NCBI GenBank assembly: GCA_964560765.1
Contig: CAZLMG010000004.1
Span: forward strand, 62,001-126,000
Direction of reading: 5' to 3'
DNA length: 64,000 nt
Source of the DNA: CAZLMG01 sp964560765
Lineage (GTDB): Bacteria > Bdellovibrionota_B > Oligoflexia > Oligoflexales > CAZLMG01
Positions within the stretch are counted from its first letter, which is position 1, and each line of letters opens with the position of its first letter. Shown piece by piece: positions 1-8,934 of the stretch. The translations under genes and the position numbers were made by a program. The notes beneath the pieces were generated by a model. The model had not been told where the DNA came from, made no database searches, and saw only the letters and a list, made by a program, of their open reading frames with translations.

Positions 1-72
1 CCAGGCGGAGATGCGGGGGGGCCCATATACAAGCGCGGTCAATTTCACATGAACGTAGGGGCAACGTTCTAA
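1..72 (+). CDS. C-terminal tail of an outer-membrane protein (partial)
   Basis: The frame is open from the first base and ends at a TAA at 70-72, giving a 23-residue tail that finishes QFHMNVGATF. Alternating hydrophobic residues and a terminal Phe (F, M, V, A, F at every second position) match the C-terminal beta-signal recognised by BamA, so this is probably the last strand of an outer-membrane barrel on the plus strand. The tail also holds GDAGGP, which resembles the trypsin GDSGGP with Ser replaced. Only some 15 residues follow it, so a protease reading is less likely. Its stop codon overlaps the stop of the convergent gene at 69. Confidence 0.45.
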   Translation, partial: PGGDAGGPIYKRGQFHMNVGATF

Positions 73-1091
73 GGCAAGAGCGCACGCCAGGACTTCTCAG
101 GCCAATAGTAGGCGGAGGCGTTCAGGTAGTCATCCATAGCTTCTGTGGTGATCCACAAATTGTCCTCAACATCGACAGAGACTCCTGCCAGCTTTTTAAG
201 CTTTGCGGGCAAACGCAGGCTCCCCATACGTCGGATGGAGTTGCAGGCGCTAAATTTGTAAAAAATGAGTTCGTTTGTTTCCGCATCACCAACGACCAAG
301 AGCTTATGCTTCTCTGAAATCCCAATTCCGCGTCTATGCTCTGCCCGCGCCTCGACAAATCCTGTGGCTGAACATGCCCGCGTCATTTGGCATTGGCTGA
401 TGTCATCTTTCGAACACTCGATCAGAGTGAGGGGAAAGCTCTGGGCGCGTGTTAAGGCCATGAATGCGTGCCCAGAAGATCGCCACCAACCCTTTGGAAC
501 TGGAGCGACACCCATAACCTCTGGATTTGGCAGCTTGGTAAACTGCCGCAAAAAAATTTTTCTCAGGGCCTCGGTTTCCATGGATGTTGCCTCTCCTCCC
601 CGATCAGGCGCAGGGCGTATCAAATCGAAGACCAGTGAGCGTCGGGTGACCATACCCCACTTCTCTAACTCCAAAGAAACTTGCCCCAACTCGCTGCCAT
701 CAAACAATAAGATGTTCTTTGCCGTCTTAAATGCTCCGACCCATCGGGCACGTGTCAGCTCCGGAGGCATCTCTACTCGCTTGCTATCCAACAGCGTCCC
801 AAAAACTCTCTCTGCATCCTTAACTTCCGGTGTAAACGGAGTCCGGATGATGGAACTCGTTGCCATTGGTAAAAGAATGAGTTCAGCATTAAATCGCACT
901 AAGTTTTGCAGTGATGACTCGACCGCCTCCAATGCCTGCCCTCGCTCGGGAAAAGGCAGCTCAGGGCTGGCTGAGCTAGAAGCGGTGACGGCTGGCTTTT
1001 GGGGCTTTGCTGAAGCCAAGTTGGAATAGGTGCAAAATTGCAAAATAAAGGCACTTGCCTGCAGCACTTTGCTAACAACTTCCTTTGCCAT
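69..1091 (-). CDS. Secreted hypothetical protein with propeller-like C-terminus
   Basis: This 340-residue protein is not assigned to a named family. The ATG at 1091 is preferred because AAGGAGG lies ten bases before it; ATGs further upstream (1100, 1157) are too close to or lack that site. From this start the N-terminus is a signal peptide with cleavage after NLASA, followed by a Ser/Ala/Pro-rich stretch. The last 100 residues contain repeated hydrophobic beta-strand patterns (KLLVVGDAETNELIFYKF, then a GVSVDVEDNLWITTE-type strand), which look like NHL/SMP-30 propeller blades. Function unknown; likely periplasmic or surface. It is divergent from the HEAT-HEPN gene at 1193. Confidence 0.75.
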   Translation of the reverse strand: MAKEVVSKVLQASAFILQFCTYSNLASAKPQKPAVTASSSASPELPFPERGQALEAVESSLQNLVRFNAELILLPMATSSIIRTPFTPEVKDAERVFGTLLDSKRVEMPPELTRARWVGAFKTAKNILLFDGSELGQVSLELEKWGMVTRRSLVFDLIRPAPDRGGEATSMETEALRKIFLRQFTKLPNPEVMGVAPVPKGWWRSSGHAFMALTRAQSFPLTLIECSKDDISQCQMTRACSATGFVEARAEHRRGIGISEKHKLLVVGDAETNELIFYKFSACNSIRRMGSLRLPAKLKKLAGVSVDVEDNLWITTEAMDDYLNASAYYWPEKSWRALLP

Positions 1092-1123
1092 GCTGTGCAT
1101 GCCTCCTTCAGCCTTTACACTCA

Positions 1124-1132
1124 TGTTATAAT
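1124..1132 (+). promoter_or_regulatory. Extended -10 promoter for the HEAT-HEPN gene
   Basis: The 101-base divergent intergenic region holds TGTTATAAT, a perfect extended -10 element (TG, one base, TATAAT). No good -35 hexamer lies 17 bases upstream, as is usual for extended -10 promoters. Transcription would begin near 1139, leaving a leader of roughly 55 bases before the GTG at 1193. Confidence 0.5.
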
Positions 1133-1192
1133 TTATCATAGCACTCCTGCAGCCCATCGGGCGCCATCAGCCAACCGAGCGGAGCGATAACC

Positions 1193-3757
1193 GTGAGTAA
1201 GACAACATCCATTGAAGACTACCTGCAATCTCGTCGCCGGGACGAGCGCCTACGCGTGCTAGAACGCATGTCGCACTCTGGTGAATTTGTACCGATCAGC
1301 CTAGCCGAGGATTTGCTTTGCTTGGACCTATCTCCGCGTGAGCAGGTCGACATTGTTAAGGTGACGAGCAGCTCAGACAATTTAGCTCTCGAACATTTTC
1401 TGACAGCTCAACTGCATGTTTGGCACCAAGATTTGGCTGTTTGCGCCATTGGTGAATGGGCGGTCCGCACCGATCGATCATTATGGTTTCGTATGCCAGC
1501 CCTAGCTTCAAGCCGGCACGCCTCTCAGCGCGTTCGCTACTCACTGGCGGCGCTGACGCACCGATGTGGAGGCAAGCACTTGCTTTCCGCCTTCAGCAAG
1601 ATGCAGGGTCTCGAAGATTTTTCCAGCGCCTTTCGTAGTCTACTACTTCACAAGTTCGTGCAATGGAACATGCACGATCATCGTATGCACCAGATTGCGC
1701 TGCACGTTTGTGAAACCATCTCCGCGATCGATACTGCCGATGACAAAGCTCTACCCAGCGCTCTATTGTTCTTAGCGAGCTTTGCACCGGACGAACTTAC
1801 TCGTTTAGCCCTATCGAGCGCTACGTCCGAAATATGGCGTCCATTTGTGGCCAGCTTGGTCGATCAAGTCGAGAGAACAGATCAGACTCTAGCGCAGCTG
1901 GATCGCTGGTTGGCCAAGCCTCCAAAGTCGAAAGTCCAAGAGAAACTTGCGCAAGCCTGGCCTCTTCTGCCAATTCGCCATCAATTGACGGCACAGCAAA
2001 TCAGTTCAGCAATACGACTTCTGGCCACCGATGATAGCGAAAAGAAGCCACAGCTGGCCGCCAAGAAGCTGGATTGGCGCCTCTTTGCCGGCTGCCGCGA
2101 GGAGACACTGGTCAAGGCACTCGCAGAAATGCCTGATGAAAATACATTTCTCGCTGCACTCGACGTTGTCGATGGCTTGCTTCCATATCCGTCACCGGCC
2201 GTGCTTACCGAGAGTCTGATTTCTCGCTTCCGAGCCACAGACAATCCTGCCAACTTTATTGCCAATATGAACGGCCATCACCGCGCCGAGCTAAAAATAT
2301 TCAATGAGAACTTACACGACGAGAATCACCTATTCTCTCGTATACGGCGCGATGAGAAAGCGATCATCACCCAGCTTTCGCAGGAGCAGACTCCGACGGA
2401 ATCCGTCTACGATTGGCAAGACTACGACAATCACTTTGAAGAGCGATCGCCATGGGCGGAAGACGTCGCGCAGATGGAGCAGCGTCGCCGCTTTTTCGAC
2501 ATCAGCTTTCGCGGCAAAATCGGACTCATGCCCATCGGAACGGGCATGTGGGCAAAATTGAGTGAGGCTTGGCAAAAGCCGACTGTCGATCGACTGGATA
2601 ATTTGGCTGCAGTCGCACGGCAAGCGCCTCCCCTTTGGCACTTGGCCTATATCGCCACACTTGGGCGCTTCAAGAGTGTCGATCCTGCAGCACTGAAGTT
2701 GCTCGATTTTATTCGCTCGAACGAGCATGACGAAATACTGGCGGTACTCCGGGCTCTCGAAGGAATAGGCTCACCGCGAGCGCTGCAAGAGCTTATTTCG
2801 TGCATCACGCGCCCAAATATGAATACGACACTGCAAATGGAAGCCTGCCTATTGCTGCAAGACAAGGATCTCTCGGGACTGCAGGAAGAATTGCGCTCTG
2901 CCATCGGCGATCTACAAATAGAGGCTGGAGCCAGCGACGAGTTATTGGAAGTACATGAGACACTGACGTCACTGCTCATCCCAGAAGATGAGGTCAAGCA
3001 GGCAAACAGCCCGCGCTTATCCTCCGTGGTCAGCTCTAACGACTTGGACGGGACGCTATCAGGTCGCATTCCAAACTATGCAGCTATGTCCAGCGATGTT
3101 CGCCGCGCCCTGCGCACAGCGCAATTCTTTCATAATCAAGTCATGCAGTCAGCGACGTCCACGGCTATCGATCTCAGCCCCGTTATTGATATGCAATACA
3201 AGGCATTAGAGCTGACGTTCCGCGAGTACTTCGAGGGGCCTTGCTCGCAGATCATCAACGACGGCATTCTGCAGCGGAAACTGGATGTCATCGGCTACGC
3301 ACGTCCAATTCCCGCCATGATGGAGCAGTTCGAAAACTATGTTGGGTCGCTGCCCATCATCAACACGGTGCCGTACTTCAGCAAGTTTAAATTGCGAAAG
3401 ATGTTGCGCGCCATTTGCCAATTTCGCCCCGGCAAGCGCTTTACCCTGGATGGACTGAAAGCGTTTGCCTTGTTCTTTTTGTGCTTCAGCCGCAAACAGT
3501 GTCGCTACGGCTTACAGAACCTTTTTCCATTGCCCTTTCCCGAGGACCAAGATCTTCATGACTTTGTGAAGGCGCTACACATCTTCCAGGATTTCCGCAA
3601 TCGTGCCGCCCATGAAGGGTTTCAGCCGGACGCCAAGAACAATATTGAGGGCATCTGGTTGTCCACGGCAGAAATCATTGGCCATGTATTTCGGATAAAA
3701 GAGTTCTTGGAAGAATCCCAGTCGAGAAGTCCATCACATCAGCGGCGCGCCTCGTAG
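1193..3757 (+). CDS. Large helical (HEAT-like) protein with C-terminal HEPN-like domain
   Basis: This 854-residue cytosolic-looking protein has no signal peptide and starts at a GTG after GAGCGGAG. Residues 1 to about 600 are mostly amphipathic helices of 30-40 residue periodicity, as in HEAT/ARM-like repeats. Residues about 630-850 look HEPN-like. A helix has the KALELTFREYFEG pattern often seen in the first HEPN helix, and near the end there is R802-N-R-A-A-H807, matching the RX4-6H RNase signature. Family knowledge: HEPN domains are often RNases in toxin-antitoxin, Abi and CRISPR effectors, but some are scaffolds. No antitoxin-like partner is adjacent. Its 3' end converges on the FabH-like gene 12 bases away. 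The HEPN assignment is by eye. Confidence 0.7.
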   Translation: MSKTTSIEDYLQSRRRDERLRVLERMSHSGEFVPISLAEDLLCLDLSPREQVDIVKVTSSSDNLALEHFLTAQLHVWHQDLAVCAIGEWAVRTDRSLWFRMPALASSRHASQRVRYSLAALTHRCGGKHLLSAFSKMQGLEDFSSAFRSLLLHKFVQWNMHDHRMHQIALHVCETISAIDTADDKALPSALLFLASFAPDELTRLALSSATSEIWRPFVASLVDQVERTDQTLAQLDRWLAKPPKSKVQEKLAQAWPLLPIRHQLTAQQISSAIRLLATDDSEKKPQLAAKKLDWRLFAGCREETLVKALAEMPDENTFLAALDVVDGLLPYPSPAVLTESLISRFRATDNPANFIANMNGHHRAELKIFNENLHDENHLFSRIRRDEKAIITQLSQEQTPTESVYDWQDYDNHFEERSPWAEDVAQMEQRRRFFDISFRGKIGLMPIGTGMWAKLSEAWQKPTVDRLDNLAAVARQAPPLWHLAYIATLGRFKSVDPAALKLLDFIRSNEHDEILAVLRALEGIGSPRALQELISCITRPNMNTTLQMEACLLLQDKDLSGLQEELRSAIGDLQIEAGASDELLEVHETLTSLLIPEDEVKQANSPRLSSVVSSNDLDGTLSGRIPNYAAMSSDVRRALRTAQFFHNQVMQSATSTAIDLSPVIDMQYKALELTFREYFEGPCSQIINDGILQRKLDVIGYARPIPAMMEQFENYVGSLPIINTVPYFSKFKLRKMLRAICQFRPGKRFTLDGLKAFALFFLCFSRKQCRYGLQNLFPLPFPEDQDLHDFVKALHIFQDFRNRAAHEGFQPDAKNNIEGIWLSTAEIIGHVFRIKEFLEESQSRSPSHQRRAS

Positions 3758-3769
3758 TGGGAGGCCGCC

Positions 3770-4801
3770 CTATAAGACGCGCATGAGCGCAGAACCCCAA
3801 GTCAGGCCCGAGCCGACCACTGCAACGCAAAGCAAGTCGCCGGGTCGGAATTTTTCCCAATTCATCGACAGAACACTTGGCGCACCGGCACCACCTTGGT
3901 TACCAAAGAGATGCACGTTGTACATGTGCTGATCGCCGTGAAATCCCAACTTCTCTGCCGCCGAGGTAAGCATCCGCAGATTGGCCTGATGTCCAATAAA
4001 ATAACGGATATCGCGAGTGGTTAAACCATTTTTCGCCAAGATGCTTTCCGTGCACTCCATGGTGCGTGTGATGGCAAACTTCTGCACAGCTTTGCCGTTT
4101 TGGTAAAAACAGCCGCCGACCGGAATTTGTACCAAATCAAATTTGGAAGGCGCTGACTGCAATATGATATCGAGCACTTCTAGTTTACGACCAGCACCAG
4201 TTGCCAAGTCCGCCCGCTCCACAACCGCCATACCGCAACCATCCCCAAAGAGGACGCACGAGCTGCGATCGGTGTAATCCAGGCGTGTGCTATATCGCTC
4301 TGCCACAAACGCTGCGACCTTGGTCGCCTGCCCTGTCGAAATCATGCCGCGGGCTACACTCAATACGGTCAAGAACGAGCTGCAAGCTGAGTTGACATCA
4401 AAAGCAGTGCACTCAGTGCCAATTTTCGCCGCGACCGTGCAAGCATTTGCAGGAATATCGTAGTCCGGCACTGACGTACCGCAGAGCACTAGATCAATCC
4501 CCTGCTTCACCGTCGGATTACGCTCTACGGCCACCGCCCATGCCGCAGCACCTAAATCCGCCAATGGCCGCAGGCGCCCATTCTGCCGCAATTCCGCCAG
4601 AGTCGTCTCTTTTGCGCGAAGGGCTAGAAGATCTTCTTCTGCGAGCACGGATCTTCGCTCCTGGATGCCGGTACGCTCGGTTACCCAAGCCGCATCGGAT
4701 CCGATATCTAGCTTGGAGAAGAATTCGTTAGTAATGACGTGATCGGGGTGGAAATGTCCTGCCACCGAGATAACCACTTTTGCGGGAACTCCTGAGGTCA
4801 T
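3770..4801 (-). CDS. Beta-ketoacyl-ACP synthase III-like (FabH family)
   Basis: A 343-residue thiolase-fold enzyme of the FabH/chalcone-synthase group, which condenses an acyl-CoA with malonyl-ACP to start fatty-acid or secondary acyl chains. The triad is intact: C140 in NSACSS, H271 in GHQAN and N301 in GNQGG. Also typical are WVTERTGIQERR near residue 40 and the C-terminal GSGLTWGSALMRVL. It follows the FabG-type reductase by 26 bases, so the two are probably co-transcribed. No acyl carrier protein, FabD or FabF is nearby. A dedicated role (a second FabH, or a signalling/lipid pathway KASIII) is therefore as likely as the housekeeping one, and no firm symbol is given. Confidence 0.88.
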   Translation of the reverse strand: MTSGVPAKVVISVAGHFHPDHVITNEFFSKLDIGSDAAWVTERTGIQERRSVLAEEDLLALRAKETTLAELRQNGRLRPLADLGAAAWAVAVERNPTVKQGIDLVLCGTSVPDYDIPANACTVAAKIGTECTAFDVNSACSSFLTVLSVARGMISTGQATKVAAFVAERYSTRLDYTDRSSCVLFGDGCGMAVVERADLATGAGRKLEVLDIILQSAPSKFDLVQIPVGGCFYQNGKAVQKFAITRTMECTESILAKNGLTTRDIRYFIGHQANLRMLTSAAEKLGFHGDQHMYNVHLFGNQGGAGAPSVLSMNWEKFRPGDLLCVAVVGSGLTWGSALMRVL

Positions 4802-4827
4802 GAATCCAATACCTATATTTACGCGAA

Positions 4828-5556
4828 TCAGTTGGTAAACATGCCGCCGTTGACGTGAATCGTCGAGCCAGTGATATAACTCGCTCGTTCAGATGCCAAA
4901 AAAACAACAGCATCAGCGATATCTTGCGGCTTGCCAAGGCGTCGCAAAGGTATCTTTGACAGCAATGCGTCTTTGGCGCTTTCCGGTAAACCCGCAGTCA
5001 TATCGGTCTCAATGAAGCCTGGTGCCACGCAATTGCACAAGATCCCCTTCGAACCCAGCTCCTGAGCCACGCTCTTGGTAAATCCGACAATTGCAGCCTT
5101 GGTCGCGGCATACATGCTTTGGCCGGCATTGCCGCTAAAACCCACGACGGAGCTCAAATTAATGATTCGCCCCCAACGCTGACGCAACATACCCCGCGCC
5201 ACCAACTTTGAAAGTAGAAAGACAGGACGCAGATTAACTGCCAATAATTTATCGAAGTCTTCGATCTTGGCGAGGGGCAGCAACTGGTCAATGCACATTC
5301 CGGCATTGTTAACTAAAACATCGAGTCCACCCAACTGCTCGCGCACGGATTCGATCAAACGCTCGCATTCAGCCGGATCGCTCAGTTCCGCCTGCACCGT
5401 AATCGCGCCTGGCAGCTTACTAGCGATTTCCTCTGCCTGTTCGCGGCCACTGCGATAATGAACCGCAACCTTGAAGCCCGCCTCACCCAAAGCCAATGCA
5501 CAAGCGGCACCAATGCCTCTCGATGCGCCCGTCACCAATGCTACGCGCTGCGTCAT
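4828..5556 (-). CDS. fabG: 3-oxoacyl-ACP reductase, FabG-type SDR
   Basis: A 242-residue classical short-chain dehydrogenase/reductase that reduces 3-oxoacyl-ACP with NADPH. Visible motifs are TGASRGIG at 9-16 (dinucleotide binding), LVNNAG at 81-86, the Ser of NLSSVVG (S136), and Y149/K153 in MYAATK. The end, GSTIHVNGGMFTN, is characteristic of FabG proteins. The ATG follows a GGGTGGG ribosome site. It is the first gene of a two-gene leftward unit with the FabH-like synthase. A paralogous acetoacetyl-CoA reductase cannot be excluded. Confidence 0.88.
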   Translation of the reverse strand: MTQRVALVTGASRGIGAACALALGEAGFKVAVHYRSGREQAEEIASKLPGAITVQAELSDPAECERLIESVREQLGGLDVLVNNAGMCIDQLLPLAKIEDFDKLLAVNLRPVFLLSKLVARGMLRQRWGRIINLSSVVGFSGNAGQSMYAATKAAIVGFTKSVAQELGSKGILCNCVAPGFIETDMTAGLPESAKDALLSKIPLRRLGKPQDIADAVVFLASERASYITGSTIHVNGGMFTN

Positions 5557-5710
5557 AACCCACCCAATTCATGCGTTCATTACGATTCGACAAGAAACTG
5601 CAGACATCTCTTAACTTAAGGGGTTAAAATTAACACCGATTATTCATTTTCACAAGAAACACACTCCTGGCAAAAAACGCCACAAATTCAGCTCAGTAAA
5701 GGCTATCGCC

Positions 5711-7807
5711 ATGGCATCTCATCGCCACTCTGTGTTGCCCAAGCCCCCCATTGCCAAGGAAGTGCCCCTGGCTCGAACCATTCACTCTGAGACACGTATC
5801 GATCCGTATGACTGGCTTCGGCAGCGCGAGGACTCAGCTGTGATGCAGCATCTGCAAGCGGAAAACGCCTACTGTACGGCCATGCTGCAGCCCCTGCAGC
5901 CCCTGCAGAGGGCTATCTTCCAGTCTCTGCGGTCACGCGTGACGGAGGTCGATCAGTCGGTACCCTACCGGTGGCAGGGATACGACTATTACTATCGCTG
6001 GGAACAGGGGAGTGAGCACCAAGTCTACTGCCGGCGTCCTGCCGCTGGCGGGTCAGAGCAATTGCTGCTCGACTTGAACGCAATGGCTGGCGATGACGGG
6101 TTCATTGAATTGGGCTGCTTTGAAATCAGTCCAAATGGAAAGTACCTTGCCTACAGCCTGGACCTAGATGGCGACGAACTTTATGAACTATACATCCTAA
6201 ATCTCGACACGCAGCAATTGGCTACCGAAGTTCGCATGAAAACCTCGGGCAGCTGCGCCTGGTTTGCCGATGATGAGCACTTTGCCTACGTTCAACTCGA
6301 TGCAGCATATCGTCCAAGACATCTCCGCCAAGGACAAATTGGGAAGGCTGCCAGCATCGACGCTGCAATTTACGACGAACCCGACCCAGCCTTCTTTCTG
6401 AGCGTCCACAGCAGCCGCAGTGGCGAGTATCTTTTTATCGCCAGCACCAGCAATAACATTTCTGAGTACCGCATCTGGCGGGCCAACGACCCCAAACATT
6501 CGCCCGTTGTCGTGGAATCCCGGCTGGCAGCTAGTGAGTATGATTTAGACCATCAGGGTGATCAACTTTTCATGGTTACCAATGCCCAAGGGGCACAGGA
6601 CTTCTGCGTTCAGGTGTGCCTCGTTACGGATGTTCTTGCGAATCGAGCCAACTGGCAAAATTTTCTTGCCCATCAACCAGGCGTGCTCATCGACGGCATC
6701 GATTGCTTTTCAAGTTTCGTCGTGATTGCTCAGCGCGCGCGTTTGCAACAGACTTTAAACTTCTACGATTCCTCCGGGACCTGCTTTCGTAGTCTGCGCT
6801 TCCCCTCCGAAGCGTACGAGTTGAGTGATGCTGATAACCCTGATTACCATGCGACCTGCTATCGCCTCGAATACTCCAGCCCCACGGAGCCCACGCGAAC
6901 GTTCGACTATGATCCAGTCTATGATCAGCTACAGCTTCTCAAAACGGCAGTCGTTCCGAATTATGATCCCGACCAGTATGAAACGCGCCTAGTTTGGGCG
7001 ACCGCAAAAGATGGCGAACTCATTCCTGTGGTCTTGGCAGGGCGTTGCCAGTCGGCAAGTCCGATCTCGCCACGTCCGTGCTACCTGATCGGCTACGGCG
7101 CTTACGGCATCAACCTTCCCGTAGGCTTTTCTCGCGATCGAGTCACACTCATGGACCTGGGGTTTTGGGTTGGCAGCGCCCATATCCGCGGCGGTGCTGA
7201 CTTAGGTCGGCGCTGGTATGAAGCGGGAAAATTGCAGAATAAGGAAAACACTTTTAATGACTTCATAGCCTGCGCCGAGCACCTGATTCAGCAGGGCTAT
7301 ACATCACCGAAGCACCTCGTCGCGAGCGGCGGCAGCGCCGGCGGACTTTTGCTGGGCACGGTCTTAAATCGTCGCCCAGAACTCTTTGCTGCGGCATCTG
7401 CGCACGTACCTTTTGTCGACGTATTGACCACTATGCTGGATGAAACTCTGCCACTAACTCCGCTCGAATACCCGGAATGGGGCAATCCGCAAGAGAAGGA
7501 CGCCTATACCACCATTCGCGCTTATTCGCCCTTTGACAATGTCCGGAAGCAAGCTTATCCGCCAATATTCGTCACTGCCGGACTCAACGATCAACGAGTC
7601 ACCTACTGGGAGCCGACCAAATGGGTCGCTAGGCTTCGGCAATATACGACATCAACTCATCCGATTCTGTTGCGAGTGAACATCGATGCGGGGCACCAAG
7701 GTGCTTCCGGACGCTTTGCATACTTGCATGAATTGGCGGAAGAGTTTGCGTTTCACTGCCATCAGCTTGGCCTAACGGTTCAGGGCGTCACCGATCATCC
7801 GAGCTAA
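5711..7807 (+). CDS. ptrB: Oligopeptidase B (protease II), S9 family
   Basis: A 698-residue cytoplasmic serine peptidase that cleaves short peptides after Lys/Arg. The N-terminal region (about 1-400) is the propeller, opening with the typical RIDPYDWLR segment. The C-terminal alpha/beta-hydrolase domain carries S542 in GGSAGG, D627 in NDQRVTYWEP and H662 in DAGHQGASGRF; the last two blocks are hallmarks of oligopeptidase B rather than prolyl oligopeptidase. A 9-bp near-tandem repeat (CCCCTGCAG) around 5890-5908 encodes LQPLQPLQ. The 3' end overlaps the convergent SGNH hydrolase gene by 36 bases. Confidence 0.92.
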   Translation: MASHRHSVLPKPPIAKEVPLARTIHSETRIDPYDWLRQREDSAVMQHLQAENAYCTAMLQPLQPLQRAIFQSLRSRVTEVDQSVPYRWQGYDYYYRWEQGSEHQVYCRRPAAGGSEQLLLDLNAMAGDDGFIELGCFEISPNGKYLAYSLDLDGDELYELYILNLDTQQLATEVRMKTSGSCAWFADDEHFAYVQLDAAYRPRHLRQGQIGKAASIDAAIYDEPDPAFFLSVHSSRSGEYLFIASTSNNISEYRIWRANDPKHSPVVVESRLAASEYDLDHQGDQLFMVTNAQGAQDFCVQVCLVTDVLANRANWQNFLAHQPGVLIDGIDCFSSFVVIAQRARLQQTLNFYDSSGTCFRSLRFPSEAYELSDADNPDYHATCYRLEYSSPTEPTRTFDYDPVYDQLQLLKTAVVPNYDPDQYETRLVWATAKDGELIPVVLAGRCQSASPISPRPCYLIGYGAYGINLPVGFSRDRVTLMDLGFWVGSAHIRGGADLGRRWYEAGKLQNKENTFNDFIACAEHLIQQGYTSPKHLVASGGSAGGLLLGTVLNRRPELFAAASAHVPFVDVLTTMLDETLPLTPLEYPEWGNPQEKDAYTTIRAYSPFDNVRKQAYPPIFVTAGLNDQRVTYWEPTKWVARLRQYTTSTHPILLRVNIDAGHQGASGRFAYLHELAEEFAFHCHQLGLTVQGVTDHPS

Positions 7808-8926
7808 CTTTGCTTGCCCGGCTATAGAGAGGTGGAAACAGTCATTGGCAATGTCATCGCCCTCGAGCACCATCTCACCAGGTGCTGAGAGGTAGTGCAC
7901 TCGCAACCCGGCACGCTGCTTGCCTTCGCCCTCTCGCCAAGCCTCGGCGACATCGGCGAGCGACTGACGATAGGCCCGAATACGGTTAGCAATCAATGGA
8001 TACTGATCGGATCCACGAAAATCCAAATTTCTGCCAAAGAGTGTCGGACAAAGGTGTGCAGGTCCTTTCGGAAAGCGAACCGCTTCAAATATCGCAATGG
8101 CTTCAGTCAGCGCCATGTCCTCTTGCCAACTTCCCCAGCTTCCCGGCCATTGTTGCTGCAAATCTTTGCAAGTCATCTGCTTGCCGAAGGCAGGCACCAT
8201 CTTTTCTTGAATGGATGGTCGGTCGCGCAGCATCATTGACGACAAGGGAGCTAAAAAATGAATGTCGGTTCCACCGGCAGCTTCCTGGCCATTGCGTGCC
8301 AGATAGCGAACCAGTTCCAAGGCTTGGGCGCCATAAACTTCAGCCTCGGTCATCGCATCGATGAAAAGTCCGCAAAGGTCATTGCCCGTGAAAAACACAA
8401 ATATCGTTTTCGGCAATTGCCCTTGCGTGACATCCAAAATCCGATCAGCCTGTCCGATGGCATGCCGCATGCGCGCGCCATCTTGGGCAGCGATGATCAA
8501 ACTTCGCGGTTGTATCTGAGCTTTTTTCGCCCACAGATACGACCAAGAAAACTCTTCAAGATCGAGATACACGCGGCCGATGAATTGCGAAAGATGCAGG
8601 CCAATCCATGATAACGGCCCGCCATATTCACTAACGACAGGCCACGGTCGCTGAGGCGCCTGCCAGTCGCGGTTCAAGGCAAACTCCGCGGCAAGGGCTG
8701 GCGTGACAAAACCTAATTCTGGTTGATGAGCTCGTTCACCTTGAAAGCGCTGCCACAAACTCTTTGCATCAAAGTACAACTCAGGGTGCGTCGCGGCGCC
8801 GACGGATATGCTATCGCCGAGGACGGCCACTTGCGGCATTTGGCTTGCCATAGCCGGAATCGACAACAGCTCAACACCACCGCACAACGTTGAGCCAAGT
8901 GTTAGCCCCCAAACGCGGCGCAACAT
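7772..8926 (-). CDS. Secreted SGNH/GDSL-type hydrolase
   Basis: The start is set at the ATG at 8926, eight bases after the tolB stop. Upstream in-frame codons run antiparallel through tolB's own frame and give no signal peptide. This gives a 384-residue protein with a Sec signal peptide (cleavage near AMASQ) and an SGNH fold: block I GDSIS with Ser39, block III FTGNDL and block V DCFHLS with the catalytic Asp/His. Family members are esterases, lipases or acetyl-hydrolases acting on lipids or envelope polysaccharides. It is the last gene of the tol operon, which suggests a periplasmic or outer-membrane-linked role. Substrate unknown. Confidence 0.82.
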   Translation of the reverse strand: MLRRVWGLTLGSTLCGGVELLSIPAMASQMPQVAVLGDSISVGAATHPELYFDAKSLWQRFQGERAHQPELGFVTPALAAEFALNRDWQAPQRPWPVVSEYGGPLSWIGLHLSQFIGRVYLDLEEFSWSYLWAKKAQIQPRSLIIAAQDGARMRHAIGQADRILDVTQGQLPKTIFVFFTGNDLCGLFIDAMTEAEVYGAQALELVRYLARNGQEAAGGTDIHFLAPLSSMMLRDRPSIQEKMVPAFGKQMTCKDLQQQWPGSWGSWQEDMALTEAIAIFEAVRFPKGPAHLCPTLFGRNLDFRGSDQYPLIANRIRAYRQSLADVAEAWREGEGKQRAGLRVHYLSAPGEMVLEGDDIANDCFHLSIAGQAKLARMIGDALNR

Positions 8927-8934
8927 TTTCAGCT

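Noticed and set aside
1..72. Trypsin-like protease end (GDAGGP)
   Set aside because: Ser is missing and only some 15 residues follow; the terminal Phe and strand pattern fit an outer-membrane barrel better.
265..1029. 254-codon open frame on the plus strand opposite the secreted hypothetical
   Set aside because: No ribosome site, Ser/Arg-rich composition of an antisense shadow; the minus frame has a signal peptide and a good ribosome site.
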